Origin: an uncultured Collinsella sp.
Lineage (GTDB): Bacteria > Actinomycetota > Coriobacteriia > Coriobacteriales > Coriobacteriaceae
Direction of reading: 5' to 3'
Length of the DNA stretch: 60,485 nucleotides
Assembly (NCBI GenBank): GCA_902493515.1
Contig: CABUPE010000012.1
Location: 1-60,485, forward strand
A program made the translations under genes and the position numbers. This document shows, piece after piece, positions 26,342-35,124 of the stretch (within the stretch, counting starts at the first letter, position 1; each line of letters opens with the position of its first letter). The notes under the pieces were generated by a model. It had not been told where the DNA came from. It searched no databases and saw only the letters and a list, made by a program, of their open reading frames with translations.

Positions 26342-26390
26342 CTCCTAGTTACTTTTGTGAGAGGCGCCGACTCGGCTCATCGAACATCAA

Positions 26391-26424
26391 ATGGGCTGGT
26401 TCTGAATACCCAGAGCCAGCCCAT
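26391..26424. terminator. hairpin between convergent genes
   Basis: ATGGGCTGG pairs with CCAGCCCAT (9 bp) around a 16-nt loop. It lies between the surface-protein stop and the minus-strand membrane-protein stop and could end both transcripts. T-runs are weak. Confidence 0.5.
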
Positions 26425-26430
26425 TACGCA

Positions 26431-27015
26431 TTAGATGTCGTCAGAGGAGTCGAGTTCTACCTCGAGCTTGGCACGGCGTCTTTTCGCCGTGAAAAACGTT
26501 GCGCACAGGGCAGCAAACGTGGCCGCGAAAATCGTCGCACCGCAGAACACGCCCGTGGCCAGGTTCGCCAACCAAAAGACGCTTTCGAGCGGTACGATCT
26601 GCGCCTCAGCGATACAGCGCATTGCGGCAATAACAAGAGCGAACGCGGCGCCGCTAAGACCGCTGACAAGCAGGAAATATCCAACAGGAAGATGCTCGGT
26701 TTGCCCAAAACGATTGGTATCGACATAGCCCTTCCGCGTTTGCAGTCCTGCGCAAATCAACATCACGAGAACGAGCCACAAATACATGGCTGCCTCGAAC
26801 GGCGTCGCAAAGCCATGCGGCATTTCACTGGCGTCGCTGTGAACCCACGCAACCTGTCGAGCTATAAACTGGTAGAAAAAGATCATCAACATGCCAAACG
26901 AAAGCAGCACGAAACCAATCTTGTAGATCTTCGCGCTCTCGGCCTCCAGGCGCTCATCCTTTGGGCCGGCATATTCACGCCACTTTTGCACGAGTTTTAA
27001 ATCTTCAAATTTCAT
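26431..27015 (-). CDS. four-helix membrane protein (DUF6773-like)
   Basis: 194 residues. A charged N-terminal helix (KWREYAGPKDERLEAESAKI) precedes four membrane helices; the C-terminus is Arg/Lys- then Asp/Glu-rich (KRRRAKLEVELDSSDDI). The DERxxxExxKI pattern before the first helix and pairing with a small XRE gene are typical of DUF6773-type proteins in Firmicutes and Coriobacteria. No function is known. It starts 9 nt after the XRE stop and is transcribed with it. Confidence 0.75.
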   Translation of the reverse strand: MKFEDLKLVQKWREYAGPKDERLEAESAKIYKIGFVLLSFGMLMIFFYQFIARQVAWVHSDASEMPHGFATPFEAAMYLWLVLVMLICAGLQTRKGYVDTNRFGQTEHLPVGYFLLVSGLSGAAFALVIAAMRCIAEAQIVPLESVFWLANLATGVFCGATIFAATFAALCATFFTAKRRRAKLEVELDSSDDI

Positions 27016-27024
27016 AGCGAACTC

Positions 27025-27255
27025 CTAAAGAGCGTCAGGGTCGACGTCGCTCTCGTCTTCCCAAAACAAGTCGTTCAACGTAACGCGTAGCGCTTTACAG
27101 ATTGCCACGCACAAATTGAGCGTGGGGTTGTAGCCGCCCGCCTCGATCAAGCCGATAGTCTGGCGCGTAACGCCCACGGCCTCGGCCAGGTCAGCTTGCG
27201 AAAGGCCAACCGCCGCGCGCGCCGCCTTCATGCGTAGGTTCCTTTTGCCCGGCAT
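27025..27255 (-). CDS. small XRE-family regulator
   Basis: 76 residues; ATG 27255 (MPGKRNLRMKAARAAVGLSQ) with AAAGGAA upstream. The longer frame in front contains the operator-like repeats and is not coding. It is almost only a helix-turn-helix: LSQADLAEAVGVTRQTIGLIEAGG, then YNPTLNLCVAICKAL. It resembles YozG-type regulators that pair with a membrane protein and repress their own operon. The upstream region 27276-27345 holds three copies of an ACAGATAT-like motif in dyad arrangement. Confidence 0.88.
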   Translation of the reverse strand: MPGKRNLRMKAARAAVGLSQADLAEAVGVTRQTIGLIEAGGYNPTLNLCVAICKALRVTLNDLFWEDESDVDPDAL

Positions 27256-27275
27256 GGAGTTCCTTTCGTAGTAAT

Positions 27276-27345
27276 GGACAGATATCCGTTGCAACATGAC
27301 AGAAATATATTGCATCCATCGGAAGATGTCAACTATATCTGTCAT
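27276..27345. promoter_or_regulatory. operator-like ACAGATAT repeats upstream of XRE
   Basis: GGACAGATATCC (27276-27287), ATGACAGAAATATA (27295-27308) and TATATCTGTCAT (27334-27345) share one core; the last two are inverted. They sit 20-90 nt before the XRE start, the expected place for an autoregulatory operator. Confidence 0.55.
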
Positions 27346-27390
27346 TATGGAAACCATGTTCGTCATCGCCATGCGGACACAACATTTTCG

Positions 27391-27447
27391 ATTCGCTATT
27401 CAAGCTTACTCGGACAGAGCCGACTCGGTTTTGTCCGAGTAAACGAA
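27391..27447. repeat. inverted repeat upstream of the topoisomerase operon
   Basis: TTACTCGGACA and TGTCCGAGTAA form an 11-bp perfect stem around a 15-nt loop that itself repeats GACTCGG; GATTCG and CGAATC add an outer arm. It is in the 319-nt region 27256-27574 and 130 nt before the topoisomerase start. It may be an attenuator, an operator or a relic. Confidence 0.55.
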
Positions 27448-27574
27448 TCTCCATCGAACTCCGAACGATTGTTCGATGGATTTCGTGTTGGTTGGAATCG
27501 TCTGTGGGCTGGGCTATGCTACCTTGACTATCTATATGACTTAAACGCAGCAAGGGAGCACCGAGAGAGCGAGT

Positions 27575-29572
27575 ATGGCAAAAAACACCGCAAACTATGG
27601 TAACGACAGTATCCGCCAGCTCAAGGACGAGGAGCGCGTACGCCTGCGCCCTGCCGTTATCTTTGGCTCGGACGGACTCGATGGCTGTGCACACGCTGCC
27701 TTCGAGATTCTGTCCAACGCCGTTGACGAGGCGCGCCAGGGCTACGGCAAGCTCATCACCCTTACCGCCTTTCGCGATGGCTCTATCCAGGTAGAGGACA
27801 ACGGCCGTGGCTGCCCGCTCGACTGGAACCCCTCCGAGAAGCGCTTTAACTGGGAACTCGTCTTTTGCGAGCTCTACGCCGGTGGCAAATACAATAACAA
27901 CCAGGGCGGCGACTACGACTTCTCGCTCGGTACCAACGGCCTGGGCTCGTGCGCGACCCAGTATGCCTCCGAGTACATGGATGTCACGGTTTGGCGCGAC
28001 GGCAACAAGTACTCCCTGCACTTTAAGAAGGGCAAGGTTGTCGGCGCCAAAAAGAAGGCACTCGAGATTGAACCCAGCGACGAGAACCGCACCGGCACCA
28101 CTATCAAGTGGCGCCCCGATCTTGAGGTCTTTACCTCGATTACTATTCCCCACGATTGGTATCGTGAGACCATGCGCCGTCAGGCCGTGGTCAACGCCAA
28201 CGTGACCTTCCGTCTGCGCATCGAGAGCGACGACGGCGATTTTTCCGAAGAGGACTTTTGCTACCCCAAGGGCATCGAGGACTATGTGCTCGAGAAGGTC
28301 GGTACCGACTACCTTACCGAGCCTTTCTTTATCGAGGCCGACCGCCGCGGTCGCGACCGCGAGGACCTGCCCGACTACAACGTAAAGATCACCGCGTGCA
28401 TGTGCTTCTCGCGCACCTTCACGATGCAGGAGTACTACCACAACTCATCCTGGCTCGAGAACGGCGGTTCGCCCGAGAAGGCCGCCCGCAGCGCCCTCAC
28501 TAGCGCCATCGATGCCTACATCAAGCAACAGGGCAAATACAACAAAAACGAGAGCGGCATTAAGTGGCAGGACGTCCAGGACTGCCTGGTGCTGGTGACC
28601 AACTGCTTCTCCACTCAGACGTCCTACGAGAACCAGACCAAGAAGGCCATCAATAACCGCTTTATCCAGCAGGCCATGACGGCATTCTTTAAGGAACGCC
28701 TCTCGACCTACTTGATCGAGAACAAAGACGCCGCCAACAAAATCATGGAGCAGGTGCTCATCAATAAGCGCTCGCGCGAGAACGCCGAGAAGACGCGCCA
28801 GAGCATCAAGACCAACCTGCAGCAGAAGACCGACATGGCCAACCGCGTGCAGAAGTTCATCGACTGCCGCTCCAAGGACAAGAGTCGTCGCGAGATCTAC
28901 ATCGTAGAGGGCGACTCGGCAGCAGGCGCCATTCGCACCTCGCGCGATGCCGAGTTCCAGGGCGTTATGCCCGTCCGCGGTAAGATCCTCAACTGCCTGA
29001 AGGAGGATTATCCGCGCATCTTTAAGTCCGACATCATCATGGACCTTATGCGCGTGCTGGGCTGCGGTGTGGAGATCAAGGACAAGCGCATCAAGAACCT
29101 GGGCGCCTTTGACCTGGACAACCTCAACTGGAACAAGGTCATCATCTGTACGGACGCCGACGTCGACGGTTATCACATCCGCACGCTCGTGCTCACCATG
29201 CTCTATCGCCTGGTGCCCACACTTATCGACGAGGGCTACGTGTATATCGCCGAGTCGCCGCTCTACGAGATCAACTGCAAAGAGAAGACCTACTTTGCCT
29301 ACACCGAGCTCGAGAAGAACGGCATCCTTAAGGAGATCGGCGACCAAAAGTGCTCGATCAACCGCTCCAAGGGTCTTGGTGAGAACGATCCGGACATGAT
29401 GTGGCTCACCACCATGAACCCCGAGACGCGTCGCCTGATCAAGGTGGAGCCCGAGGACGTCACTAAGATGGAGACCATGTTCAACCTGTTGCTGGGCAAC
29501 GACGAGGCAGGCCGCAAGCGCCATATCTCCGAGCACGGCAAGGAATACCTGGACCAGCTGGACCTGCAGTAG
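27575..29572 (+). CDS. type IIA DNA topoisomerase B subunit, divergent (GyrB/ParE-like)
   Basis: 665 residues. GHKL ATPase half with FEILSNAVDEARQG and VEDNGRGCP; the ATP-lid region reads SLGTNGLGSCATQYAS rather than the canonical GGLHGVGxSVVNALS. The TOPRIM half has IYIVEGDSAAGAIRTSRDAE (canonical is EGDSAGGSAKQGRD), then MPVRGKILN and TDADVDGYHIRTL with the Mg-binding acidic residues. Length matches ParE-type subunits without the GyrB insert. The A subunit follows by 45 nt, so they form one enzyme. Function: ATP-driven strand passage for supercoil or decatenation control. Its sequence is well away from standard GyrB and ParE. Confidence 0.92.
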   Translation: MAKNTANYGNDSIRQLKDEERVRLRPAVIFGSDGLDGCAHAAFEILSNAVDEARQGYGKLITLTAFRDGSIQVEDNGRGCPLDWNPSEKRFNWELVFCELYAGGKYNNNQGGDYDFSLGTNGLGSCATQYASEYMDVTVWRDGNKYSLHFKKGKVVGAKKKALEIEPSDENRTGTTIKWRPDLEVFTSITIPHDWYRETMRRQAVVNANVTFRLRIESDDGDFSEEDFCYPKGIEDYVLEKVGTDYLTEPFFIEADRRGRDREDLPDYNVKITACMCFSRTFTMQEYYHNSSWLENGGSPEKAARSALTSAIDAYIKQQGKYNKNESGIKWQDVQDCLVLVTNCFSTQTSYENQTKKAINNRFIQQAMTAFFKERLSTYLIENKDAANKIMEQVLINKRSRENAEKTRQSIKTNLQQKTDMANRVQKFIDCRSKDKSRREIYIVEGDSAAGAIRTSRDAEFQGVMPVRGKILNCLKEDYPRIFKSDIIMDLMRVLGCGVEIKDKRIKNLGAFDLDNLNWNKVIICTDADVDGYHIRTLVLTMLYRLVPTLIDEGYVYIAESPLYEINCKEKTYFAYTELEKNGILKEIGDQKCSINRSKGLGENDPDMMWLTTMNPETRRLIKVEPEDVTKMETMFNLLLGNDEAGRKRHISEHGKEYLDQLDLQ

Positions 29573-29617
29573 CAGCAAATCGATAACGACGGCCCATAAG
29601 AAGTTCAAGAGGAAATC

Positions 29618-31858
29618 GTGGCAAAGAAGAAAACGAAGAACCAGCCCAAGAAAAAGCAGGTCAACGCCGAGAACGTCATCGGCCTGCACTCCGAGGTCAC
29701 CGACCAGCCGATCACGCAGACGCTCGAGGTCAACTACATGCCCTACGCCATGAGCGTCAACGTCTCGCGTGCGTTCCCCGAGATCGACGGCTTTAAGCCC
29801 TCGCACCGCAAGCTGCTCTACACCATGTACAAGATGGGTCTGCTCAAGGGCGAGCGCCAGAAGAGCGCCAACATCGTGGGCCAGACCATGAAGCTCAACC
29901 CGCACGGCGATGCCGCGATCTACGAGACGATGGTGCGCCTGGCAACCGGCAACGAAGCGCTGCTTGCCCCCTTCGTGGAGTCGAAGGGCAACTTCGGCAA
30001 GTACTATTCGGGCGACCTGAGCTACGCCGCCTCGCGTTATACCGAGGCCAAGCTCTCCCCCATCAGCGCCGAGATCTTCAAGGACATCGACAAGGACCCG
30101 GTCGACTTCGTCGACAGCTACGACGGCGCCATGAAGGAGCCGCGCCTGCTGCCCACCACGTTCCCCAACATCCTCGTCTCGGCCAACAAGGGCATCGGCG
30201 TCGCCATGGCGTCCGACATCTGCGGCTTCAACCTCAACGAGGTCTGCACCGCCACGATGCATTACCTGCAGGATCCCGACTGCGACCTGCTCGAGTACAT
30301 GCCCATGCCCGACTTCTCGACCGGCGGTGAAATTATCTACCGCCGCGAGGAGATGGAAAAGATTATCGAAACCGGCCTTGGCAGCTTCCAGATCCGTTCC
30401 CGCTGGCGCTGGATTCCCGAAGAGCGCATCATCGAGGTCTACGAGATCCCCTACACCACCAAGACCGATGTCATCATCGAGCGCATCGTCAAGCTCTCCA
30501 AGGAGGGCAAGGTCAAGGAGATCGCCGACATCCGCGACGAGACAGACCTTTCGGGTCTGCGCATCGCCATCGACCTTAAGCGCGGCGTCGACCCCGACAA
30601 GCTCATGGCCAAGCTCTATCGCTCGACCACGCTGCAGGATTCGTTCTCGTGCAACTTTAACGTGCTGGTCGACGGCTATCCCCGTGTTATGGGCGTGCGC
30701 CAGATTCTGCACGAGTGGGTCAAGTGGCGTATTGAGTCCACGCGCCGCCGCATTAACTTTGACCTGGGCAAAAAGTCCGAGCGCCTGCACCTGCTGCACG
30801 GCCTCGAGGCGATTTTGCTCGACATCGACAAGGCGATCGCCATCATCCGTGGCACCAAGCTCGAGGCCGAGGTCGTGCCCAACCTTATGAAGGGCTTCGA
30901 CATCGACGAGACGCAGGCGGAATTTGTTGCCGAGCTCAAGCTCCGCAACATCAACGAGGAGTACATCCTCAACCGCACCAAGGACATTGCCAAGCTTGAG
31001 GGCGAGATTGCCGAGCTTGAGGAGATCCTCTCCAGCGAGGAGAACATCAAGAAGGTCATCAGCGACGAGCTGGCCGCGGTCAACAAGAAGTACGTGATGC
31101 CGCGCCGCACGGGCAGGATCGAGCCCCATGAGGTTATCGAGGTAAGCTTGGAGCCCGAGGTCGAGGAGTACCCGGTCACCATCATGCTTTCGCGCGATGG
31201 CTACCTTAAGAAGATGACGGACCGCGTGCTCAAGAAGGCGACCACGCTCAAGTACAAGGACGGCGACAAGCCCTTTATCGAGTTCCCGTCCTCCAACACC
31301 CACGAGCTGCTGGTCTTTACCAATAAGAGCCAGGTGTACAAGTGCAAGGTTGCGGCGTTTGAGGACACCAAGTCGGCTCAGCTGGGCTCGTACCTGCCGA
31401 CCGATCTTGAGATGGAACCCGACGAGAGCGTCATCTGGGTCATCGACCCCGAGGACTATAAGGCCGACGTGCTGTTCGTCTTTGAGAACGGCCGCGTGGT
31501 GCGCGTCGCGCTTTCTGGATACGTCACCAAGACCAACCGCAAGCGCCTCAAGAACGCCATCTACGGTGGCAGCAAGCTACTGTATGCCCAGGTGCTCAAG
31601 GAAGATCGCGACATCGCGCTGGTCTCGAGCGACTATCGTTTGATGAACTTCAACACGTCGCTGCTCAAGACCAAGACGACCACCAACACGCAGGGTGTCC
31701 AGGCCTTTACCGCCAAGAAAGGCCGCTCGGTCACCACCGTCGGCACGACCGAGGAAATCCTTGGCGCCGGCGTCTCGGCCGAGAAGTTCACCGCGCAGAG
31801 CCTCCCCTCCGCCGGTGCCCTCATGAAAGAAAACGACATGCCGAGTTTGTTTGACTAA
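29618..31858 (+). CDS. type IIA DNA topoisomerase A subunit, divergent (GyrA/ParC-like)
   Basis: 746 residues; starts MAKKKTKNQPKKK, a basic tail before the core, with AAGAGG upstream. DNA-cleavage domain: MPYAMSVNVSRAFPEIDGFKP, HRKLLYTMYKMGLLKGERQK and SANIVGQTMKLNPHGDAAIY; the catalytic Tyr is in AASRYTEAKLS. A coiled coil near residues 440-490 (KLEGEIAELEEILSSEENIK) is the C-gate. The C-terminal domain is short (about 240 residues) with repeats resembling the beta-pinwheel. No GyrA-box QRRGGKG is visible, so decatenation (Topo IV-like) is more likely than negative supercoiling. Canonical gyrase is presumably elsewhere in the genome. Confidence 0.92.
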   Translation: MAKKKTKNQPKKKQVNAENVIGLHSEVTDQPITQTLEVNYMPYAMSVNVSRAFPEIDGFKPSHRKLLYTMYKMGLLKGERQKSANIVGQTMKLNPHGDAAIYETMVRLATGNEALLAPFVESKGNFGKYYSGDLSYAASRYTEAKLSPISAEIFKDIDKDPVDFVDSYDGAMKEPRLLPTTFPNILVSANKGIGVAMASDICGFNLNEVCTATMHYLQDPDCDLLEYMPMPDFSTGGEIIYRREEMEKIIETGLGSFQIRSRWRWIPEERIIEVYEIPYTTKTDVIIERIVKLSKEGKVKEIADIRDETDLSGLRIAIDLKRGVDPDKLMAKLYRSTTLQDSFSCNFNVLVDGYPRVMGVRQILHEWVKWRIESTRRRINFDLGKKSERLHLLHGLEAILLDIDKAIAIIRGTKLEAEVVPNLMKGFDIDETQAEFVAELKLRNINEEYILNRTKDIAKLEGEIAELEEILSSEENIKKVISDELAAVNKKYVMPRRTGRIEPHEVIEVSLEPEVEEYPVTIMLSRDGYLKKMTDRVLKKATTLKYKDGDKPFIEFPSSNTHELLVFTNKSQVYKCKVAAFEDTKSAQLGSYLPTDLEMEPDESVIWVIDPEDYKADVLFVFENGRVVRVALSGYVTKTNRKRLKNAIYGGSKLLYAQVLKEDRDIALVSSDYRLMNFNTSLLKTKTTTNTQGVQAFTAKKGRSVTTVGTTEEILGAGVSAEKFTAQSLPSAGALMKENDMPSLFD

Positions 31859-31901
31859 CAGCCAACCGGCCGGTTCCGATAGCCTAGTTCCCTTGCAACG
31901 C

Positions 31902-31943
31902 AACAAGGCCCGAATGGTTCTAATGAACCTTTCGGGCCTTGTT
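31902..31943. terminator. bidirectional hairpin terminator
   Basis: AACAAGGCCCGAA pairs with TTCGGGCCTTGTT (13 bp), with an inner GGTT/AACC. It lies between the topoisomerase A stop and the convergent flavin-reductase stop, a natural site for a shared terminator. Confidence 0.85.
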
Positions 31944-31961
31944 CGTTATTAGAAATGCGCG

Positions 31962-32492
31962 CTAGGCGAGTTTGCGAGCGAGCTCTCGCACCTCTTCCAA
32001 CTTGGGCGACGATGCCATGCTGTCGCGCTCGGTCATACCGCTGATGGTGATAATGCCTTGGTCCTCCCACTTGCAGTACGCGCAGGTTGACTTGTACATA
32101 GCGATCGCCGCATCATAGACGCCCTCGCTGTGGCTATCGAGCAAAAGGGCCGTCTTGGTGAACGGGAAGCCCGTAGCACCGAAGGCGTACAGGCGGTCGA
32201 TGGCGGCCTTCTCCTGCGCAGTGATATCAAACCAGTAGATAGGCGAAGCGAAGACAACCATATCGGCGCCTTTCAGCGACTCGATCACGTTGGCCATGTC
32301 ATCCTTCTGCACGCAGGTGCCCTCATGGGTAAAGCAGTACTGGCATCCCAGACAACCAGCGATCTTTTTGCCGGCAACGCGGATGACCTCGACCGCATGG
32401 CCGACCTCGCGCGCGGTCTCGGCAAACGCCTCGACCATGGTGTCGGTATTGGCACCCTTGCGCGGGCTACCACTCAATACAACGATATTCAT
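31962..32492 (-). CDS. NADPH-dependent FMN reductase / flavodoxin-fold protein with Cys cluster
   Basis: 176 residues. Flavodoxin-like fold of the iron-sulfur flavoprotein type: SGSPRKGANTDTM binds the FMN phosphate, followed by CLGCQYCFTHEGTC, a cysteine pattern typical of these family members, then MVVFASPIYWFDITAQ and GATGFPF. Proteins of this group reduce quinones, nitro compounds or azo dyes. It reads away from the HxlR gene, with 111 nt between, and may belong to the same regulon. A GGGAGG precedes the ATG. Confidence 0.9.
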   Translation of the reverse strand: MNIVVLSGSPRKGANTDTMVEAFAETAREVGHAVEVIRVAGKKIAGCLGCQYCFTHEGTCVQKDDMANVIESLKGADMVVFASPIYWFDITAQEKAAIDRLYAFGATGFPFTKTALLLDSHSEGVYDAAIAMYKSTCAYCKWEDQGIITISGMTERDSMASSPKLEEVRELARKLA

Positions 32493-32603
32493 AGAAATCT
32501 CCCTCCTTCATGCCGCAGGCGCACGGCACGCATTTCGATGATTCGGGACAGGTTTTCGTTAGCACCCTCGTAGCGGTTCTCCGCCCCCTAAGCAGCGTGT
32601 CCG

Positions 32604-32927
32604 CTACGAAACGACCGTCTTGTAATAAGCGCCGAAGTCTGCGAGCGAGTCCATGATGGGCATCATCTGGCGACCGAGCTCGGTAAGGCCATACTCAACG
32701 CGGGGAGGATTCTCGCCATAGTCATGGCGAAAGACCAGCCCATCATCCTCCATCTGCCGCAGGCTGTCGGTAAGCACCTTCTGAGAGATTCCCTCAAGGT
32801 CGCGGCGCAACTCGTTGAAACGCCAGGGGCGTACGCGCAAGTTACGGATAATGAGCAACTTCCACTTGCCGCCAATGAGCGCTACCGCCGTTGCGACCGG
32901 ACACTCCGGAAGCTCCTCTTTCGCCAT
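32604..32927 (-). CDS. HxlR-family transcriptional regulator
   Basis: 107 residues from ATG 32927 (MAKEELPECPVATAVALIGG). An in-frame ATG at 32954 would add nine residues but would bury AAGGAGG inside the coding region; neither spacing is ideal. Winged helix with the conserved N-terminal Cys before the first helix (ECPV), GGKWKLLIIRNL, GISQKVLTDSLRQMEDDGLV and RVEYGLTELG. HxlR proteins respond to aldehydes, quinones or thiol-reactive electrophiles through that Cys. It is divergent from a cupin gene, and a dyad (32971-32998) lies between them. Confidence 0.9.
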   Translation of the reverse strand: MAKEELPECPVATAVALIGGKWKLLIIRNLRVRPWRFNELRRDLEGISQKVLTDSLRQMEDDGLVFRHDYGENPPRVEYGLTELGRQMMPIMDSLADFGAYYKTVVS

Positions 32928-32970
32928 CACGGGAGACCCAACCTCCTTGACCATACCACTTTCACAAAAA

Positions 32971-32998
32971 AGTACGCAGTTACAAATATGTGCGTACT
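32971..32998. promoter_or_regulatory. HxlR operator candidate between divergent hxlR and cupin genes
   Basis: AGTACGCA and TGCGTACT form a perfect 8-bp dyad with 12 nt between. It is 44 nt from the hxlR start and 84 nt from the cupin start. The spacing fits HxlR/DUF24 sites, which control both the regulator and its neighbour. Confidence 0.7.
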
Positions 32999-33081
32999 CG
33001 TATTTGTATGCGCCTTCGCGTTGAATATAGCTCACGCAGGAGATGCCTGCAAGGTAAATCAACCCAAAGAGAGGACCCATT

Positions 33082-33435
33082 ATGGCTAATTATGCAAAGA
33101 CCCACATCGGTAATGAGAGCCGTGTCGAGCTGCACGAAGTGCTCGGGCTTACCGGGGCAGAGGTGAGCGTCAACAATCTTCCCGCCGGCGCTGGCGTTCC
33201 GTTTGTCCATGCACACAAGGAAAACGAGGAGATTTATGGCGTGCTCGAGGGCGCGGGCTCGGTCACGATCGACGGTGAGGAAATCGAGCTTGCAGCCGGC
33301 GACTGGCTGCGCATTTCCCCCGCCGCACACCGCCAGTTCCGCGCCGCGTCCGACTCGGGCATCACATACGTCTGCATCCAGGTCAAGCAGGGGTCCCTTA
33401 ATGCCTTCACAGCCGACGACGCTATCATGTTCTAA
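33082..33435 (+). CDS. cupin-domain protein
   Basis: 117 residues, one cupin barrel. The metal motif reads GAGVPFVHAHKENEEIYGVL (two His and one Glu) and the second motif GDWLRISPAAHRQF. Small stand-alone cupins of this kind bind metal and may act as dioxygenases or quercetinase-like detoxifiers, or only bind ligand. It is divergent from HxlR across the palindromic operator, so it is probably induced by the same electrophile. AGAGAGGAC precedes the ATG. Confidence 0.9.
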   Translation: MANYAKTHIGNESRVELHEVLGLTGAEVSVNNLPAGAGVPFVHAHKENEEIYGVLEGAGSVTIDGEEIELAAGDWLRISPAAHRQFRAASDSGITYVCIQVKQGSLNAFTADDAIMF

Positions 33436-33759
33436 TTCGCAATCGATGCGCAAGGGGCCGATACCGTCCGCATGCCCCCTTCGGAATAGGCGCTGAGCAG
33501 CTCCTGGGCGTGGGCGAACTCGGGCCCTCGCCTCCAACCGAGCAGGCGGTTGACCGCGAGATTTCCCTGGACGTTGTGAACGAAGAGCAGATAGGCGACT
33601 GCCAGCCCCAGCTCCCGGGTCACCCGTTGAAGGCGAGGAAGAAGGACACGAAGGGAGCGAAGAGCGTTCCGCCAGGAAGTCGGAACGCTCTGTTTGCATT
33701 TTTGGGATTGTCCCAAACCCTTGCCAGTTCTGTGGCGGATGCCGAAAGCTTCAGATCGA
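33436..33759. other. gene-poor stretch with a strong hairpin
   Basis: No gene is supported. At 33661-33691 AGAGCGTTCCG and CGGAACGCTCT form a perfect 11-bp stem with a 9-nt loop, followed by TGTTTGCATTTTT, so it can terminate the cupin transcript. The stretch 33470-33650 has protein-like composition on the minus strand (VTRELGLAVAYLLFVHNVQG, LLGWRRGPEFAHAQELL) but no start or family match; probably a remnant. Confidence 0.5.
33661..33691 (+). terminator. perfect 11-bp hairpin terminator
   Basis: AGAGCGTTCCG / CGGAACGCTCT with loop CCAGGAAGT, then T-rich TGTTTGCATTTTT on the plus strand. Best match to a rho-independent terminator after the cupin gene. Confidence 0.6.
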
Positions 33760-34236
33760 TTATCTGCGGATTGTATTAATCCATGCCTGAATATCTTTCT
33801 CAGAAGTACGGAGCGTGGATTCATCGAACCGCACATCGAGGCCCGGCTTCACGATTGCGCCTTTGCAGGCTTCCTCAAAGTCCTTCAGCGCGTGTCCCAG
33901 CCAGCCGCCATTGGTGGCAAACGGATACACGGTCTTCCCGGTCAGGTCAGCCTGCTCCAGGAAACTGCGCATGGCGGGCGCAAAGGTGTACCACCAGACA
34001 GGAGAACCCAGGATGATGGTGTCGTAATCTCTCCAGCCAATGTGCAGCGGCTTCAGTTCCGGGCAATAACCCTCGGCAATCTCACGCTGCCCCTGATTGA
34101 CGACTTCATCATAATCGCCATCGTAGGGAACAACCGTATCCATACGAGCAATATCCCCGCCGATTTCCCTCTGGATCATCTCGGCGATGCGCTTCGTGTT
34201 GCCTCCGTAGGAGTAGTACAGAATCAAAGTATTCAT
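33760..34236 (-). CDS. flavodoxin
   Basis: 158 residues, close to a long-chain flavodoxin or the flavodoxin family used by reductases. FMN phosphate loop YYSYGGNTKRIAEMI, isoalloxazine loop SPVWWYTFAPAMRSFLEQ, and the C-terminal strand VYPFATNGGWLGHALKDFEE. It likely carries low-potential electrons or reduces substrates as part of the cluster on the minus strand that begins at the RibD-like gene. It is the last gene, 14 nt after the aldo/keto reductase stop. Confidence 0.9.
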   Translation of the reverse strand: MNTLILYYSYGGNTKRIAEMIQREIGGDIARMDTVVPYDGDYDEVVNQGQREIAEGYCPELKPLHIGWRDYDTIILGSPVWWYTFAPAMRSFLEQADLTGKTVYPFATNGGWLGHALKDFEEACKGAIVKPGLDVRFDESTLRTSEKDIQAWINTIRR

Positions 34237-34250
34237 TTCACGCTTTCTCC

Positions 34251-35120
34251 TTATGCAAGAGGCTTTCCGCTGAACACGGGAAATGCGCTGAAGTCACCAT
34301 AGCTGGCGATGCGCTCCATGTTCTTGAGAGTTTCCATGTCTTCCTCGGAGATCGCGAAATCCACGTCTGCGTTGCTTTCCATGTGGGCGGGATCTGCCGT
34401 CTTGGGAAGCGCGACGGCTCCAAGCTGAAGGACATAGCGGATGCAGAGCTGGGCGGCAGATACGCCGTACTTCTCCGCCATCTTAACGATCGCCGGATTC
34501 TTCAGCGCCTCGCCGTGGGCGATGGGAGAGTATGCCTCCACCTGAATGCCCTGCGCCTTGCAGAAGTCCACCAATGCCGAATCGGTGTTGGTGATGTGCA
34601 GAAGGATCTGATTGACCATGGGCATCACGCGGCAAGAGCCCAGGAGGTTCTCGAGGTCATCTTGCAGGAAGTTGGACACGCCGATTACCTTGACCTTGCC
34701 CGCCGCCCGCGCATCCTCCAACGCACGCCAGACCTCCTTGTTCTCCTCGAAATAGCGCTTCTCCACACGGAACTCGCTCCACGGCTGGGGAGAGTGGATG
34801 ATCATCTGGTCGAGGTAGTCGAGCCCCATCCTCTCCAGCGTCTCATCGATGGACTTCGCCGCATCCTCGTAGGTCTTCAGCTCTGCCGCGATCTTGCTGG
34901 CGACGAACAGCTCTTCCCGGCGAACGCCGCAGGTGCGCACGCCCTCGCCGACGCCGCGCTCGTTTCCGTAGGCCTGTGCGGTATCGATTAGGCGATAGCC
35001 CAGCTTTACCGCCTCGCGAACGGCTTCCGCCGCCTCGGCATCGTTGATGAACCAGGTGCCCAATCCCAGCTTGGGAACCTGAACTCCGTTTGCCAACGGG
35101 TAGGTTTCATTCAAGATCAT
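34251..35120 (-). CDS. aldo/keto reductase
   Basis: 289 residues; ATG 35120 (MILNETYPLANGVQVPKLGL) has GAGGAG 7 nt upstream and lies 4 nt behind the previous stop. NADPH-dependent TIM-barrel enzyme: VPKLGLGTWFIND, the Asp-Tyr pair in RLIDTAQAYGNERGVGEGV, Lys in VASKIAAEL, His in DQMIIHSPQPW, then VIGVSNF and AYSPIAHG. The C-terminal cofactor segment is VALPKTADPAHMESNADVDF. It reduces aldehydes or ketones; it is in a row with a carboxymuconolactone decarboxylase-like protein, a cupin and a RibD-type reductase, which suggests removal of reactive carbonyls. Confidence 0.92.
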   Translation of the reverse strand: MILNETYPLANGVQVPKLGLGTWFINDAEAAEAVREAVKLGYRLIDTAQAYGNERGVGEGVRTCGVRREELFVASKIAAELKTYEDAAKSIDETLERMGLDYLDQMIIHSPQPWSEFRVEKRYFEENKEVWRALEDARAAGKVKVIGVSNFLQDDLENLLGSCRVMPMVNQILLHITNTDSALVDFCKAQGIQVEAYSPIAHGEALKNPAIVKMAEKYGVSAAQLCIRYVLQLGAVALPKTADPAHMESNADVDFAISEEDMETLKNMERIASYGDFSAFPVFSGKPLA

Positions 35121-35124
35121 CGCT

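Noticed and set aside
28445..31303. 952-residue minus-strand open frame across the topoisomerase genes
   Set aside because: Antisense shadow of two clearly coding genes; composition is Val/Leu/Asp/His-rich without family motifs.
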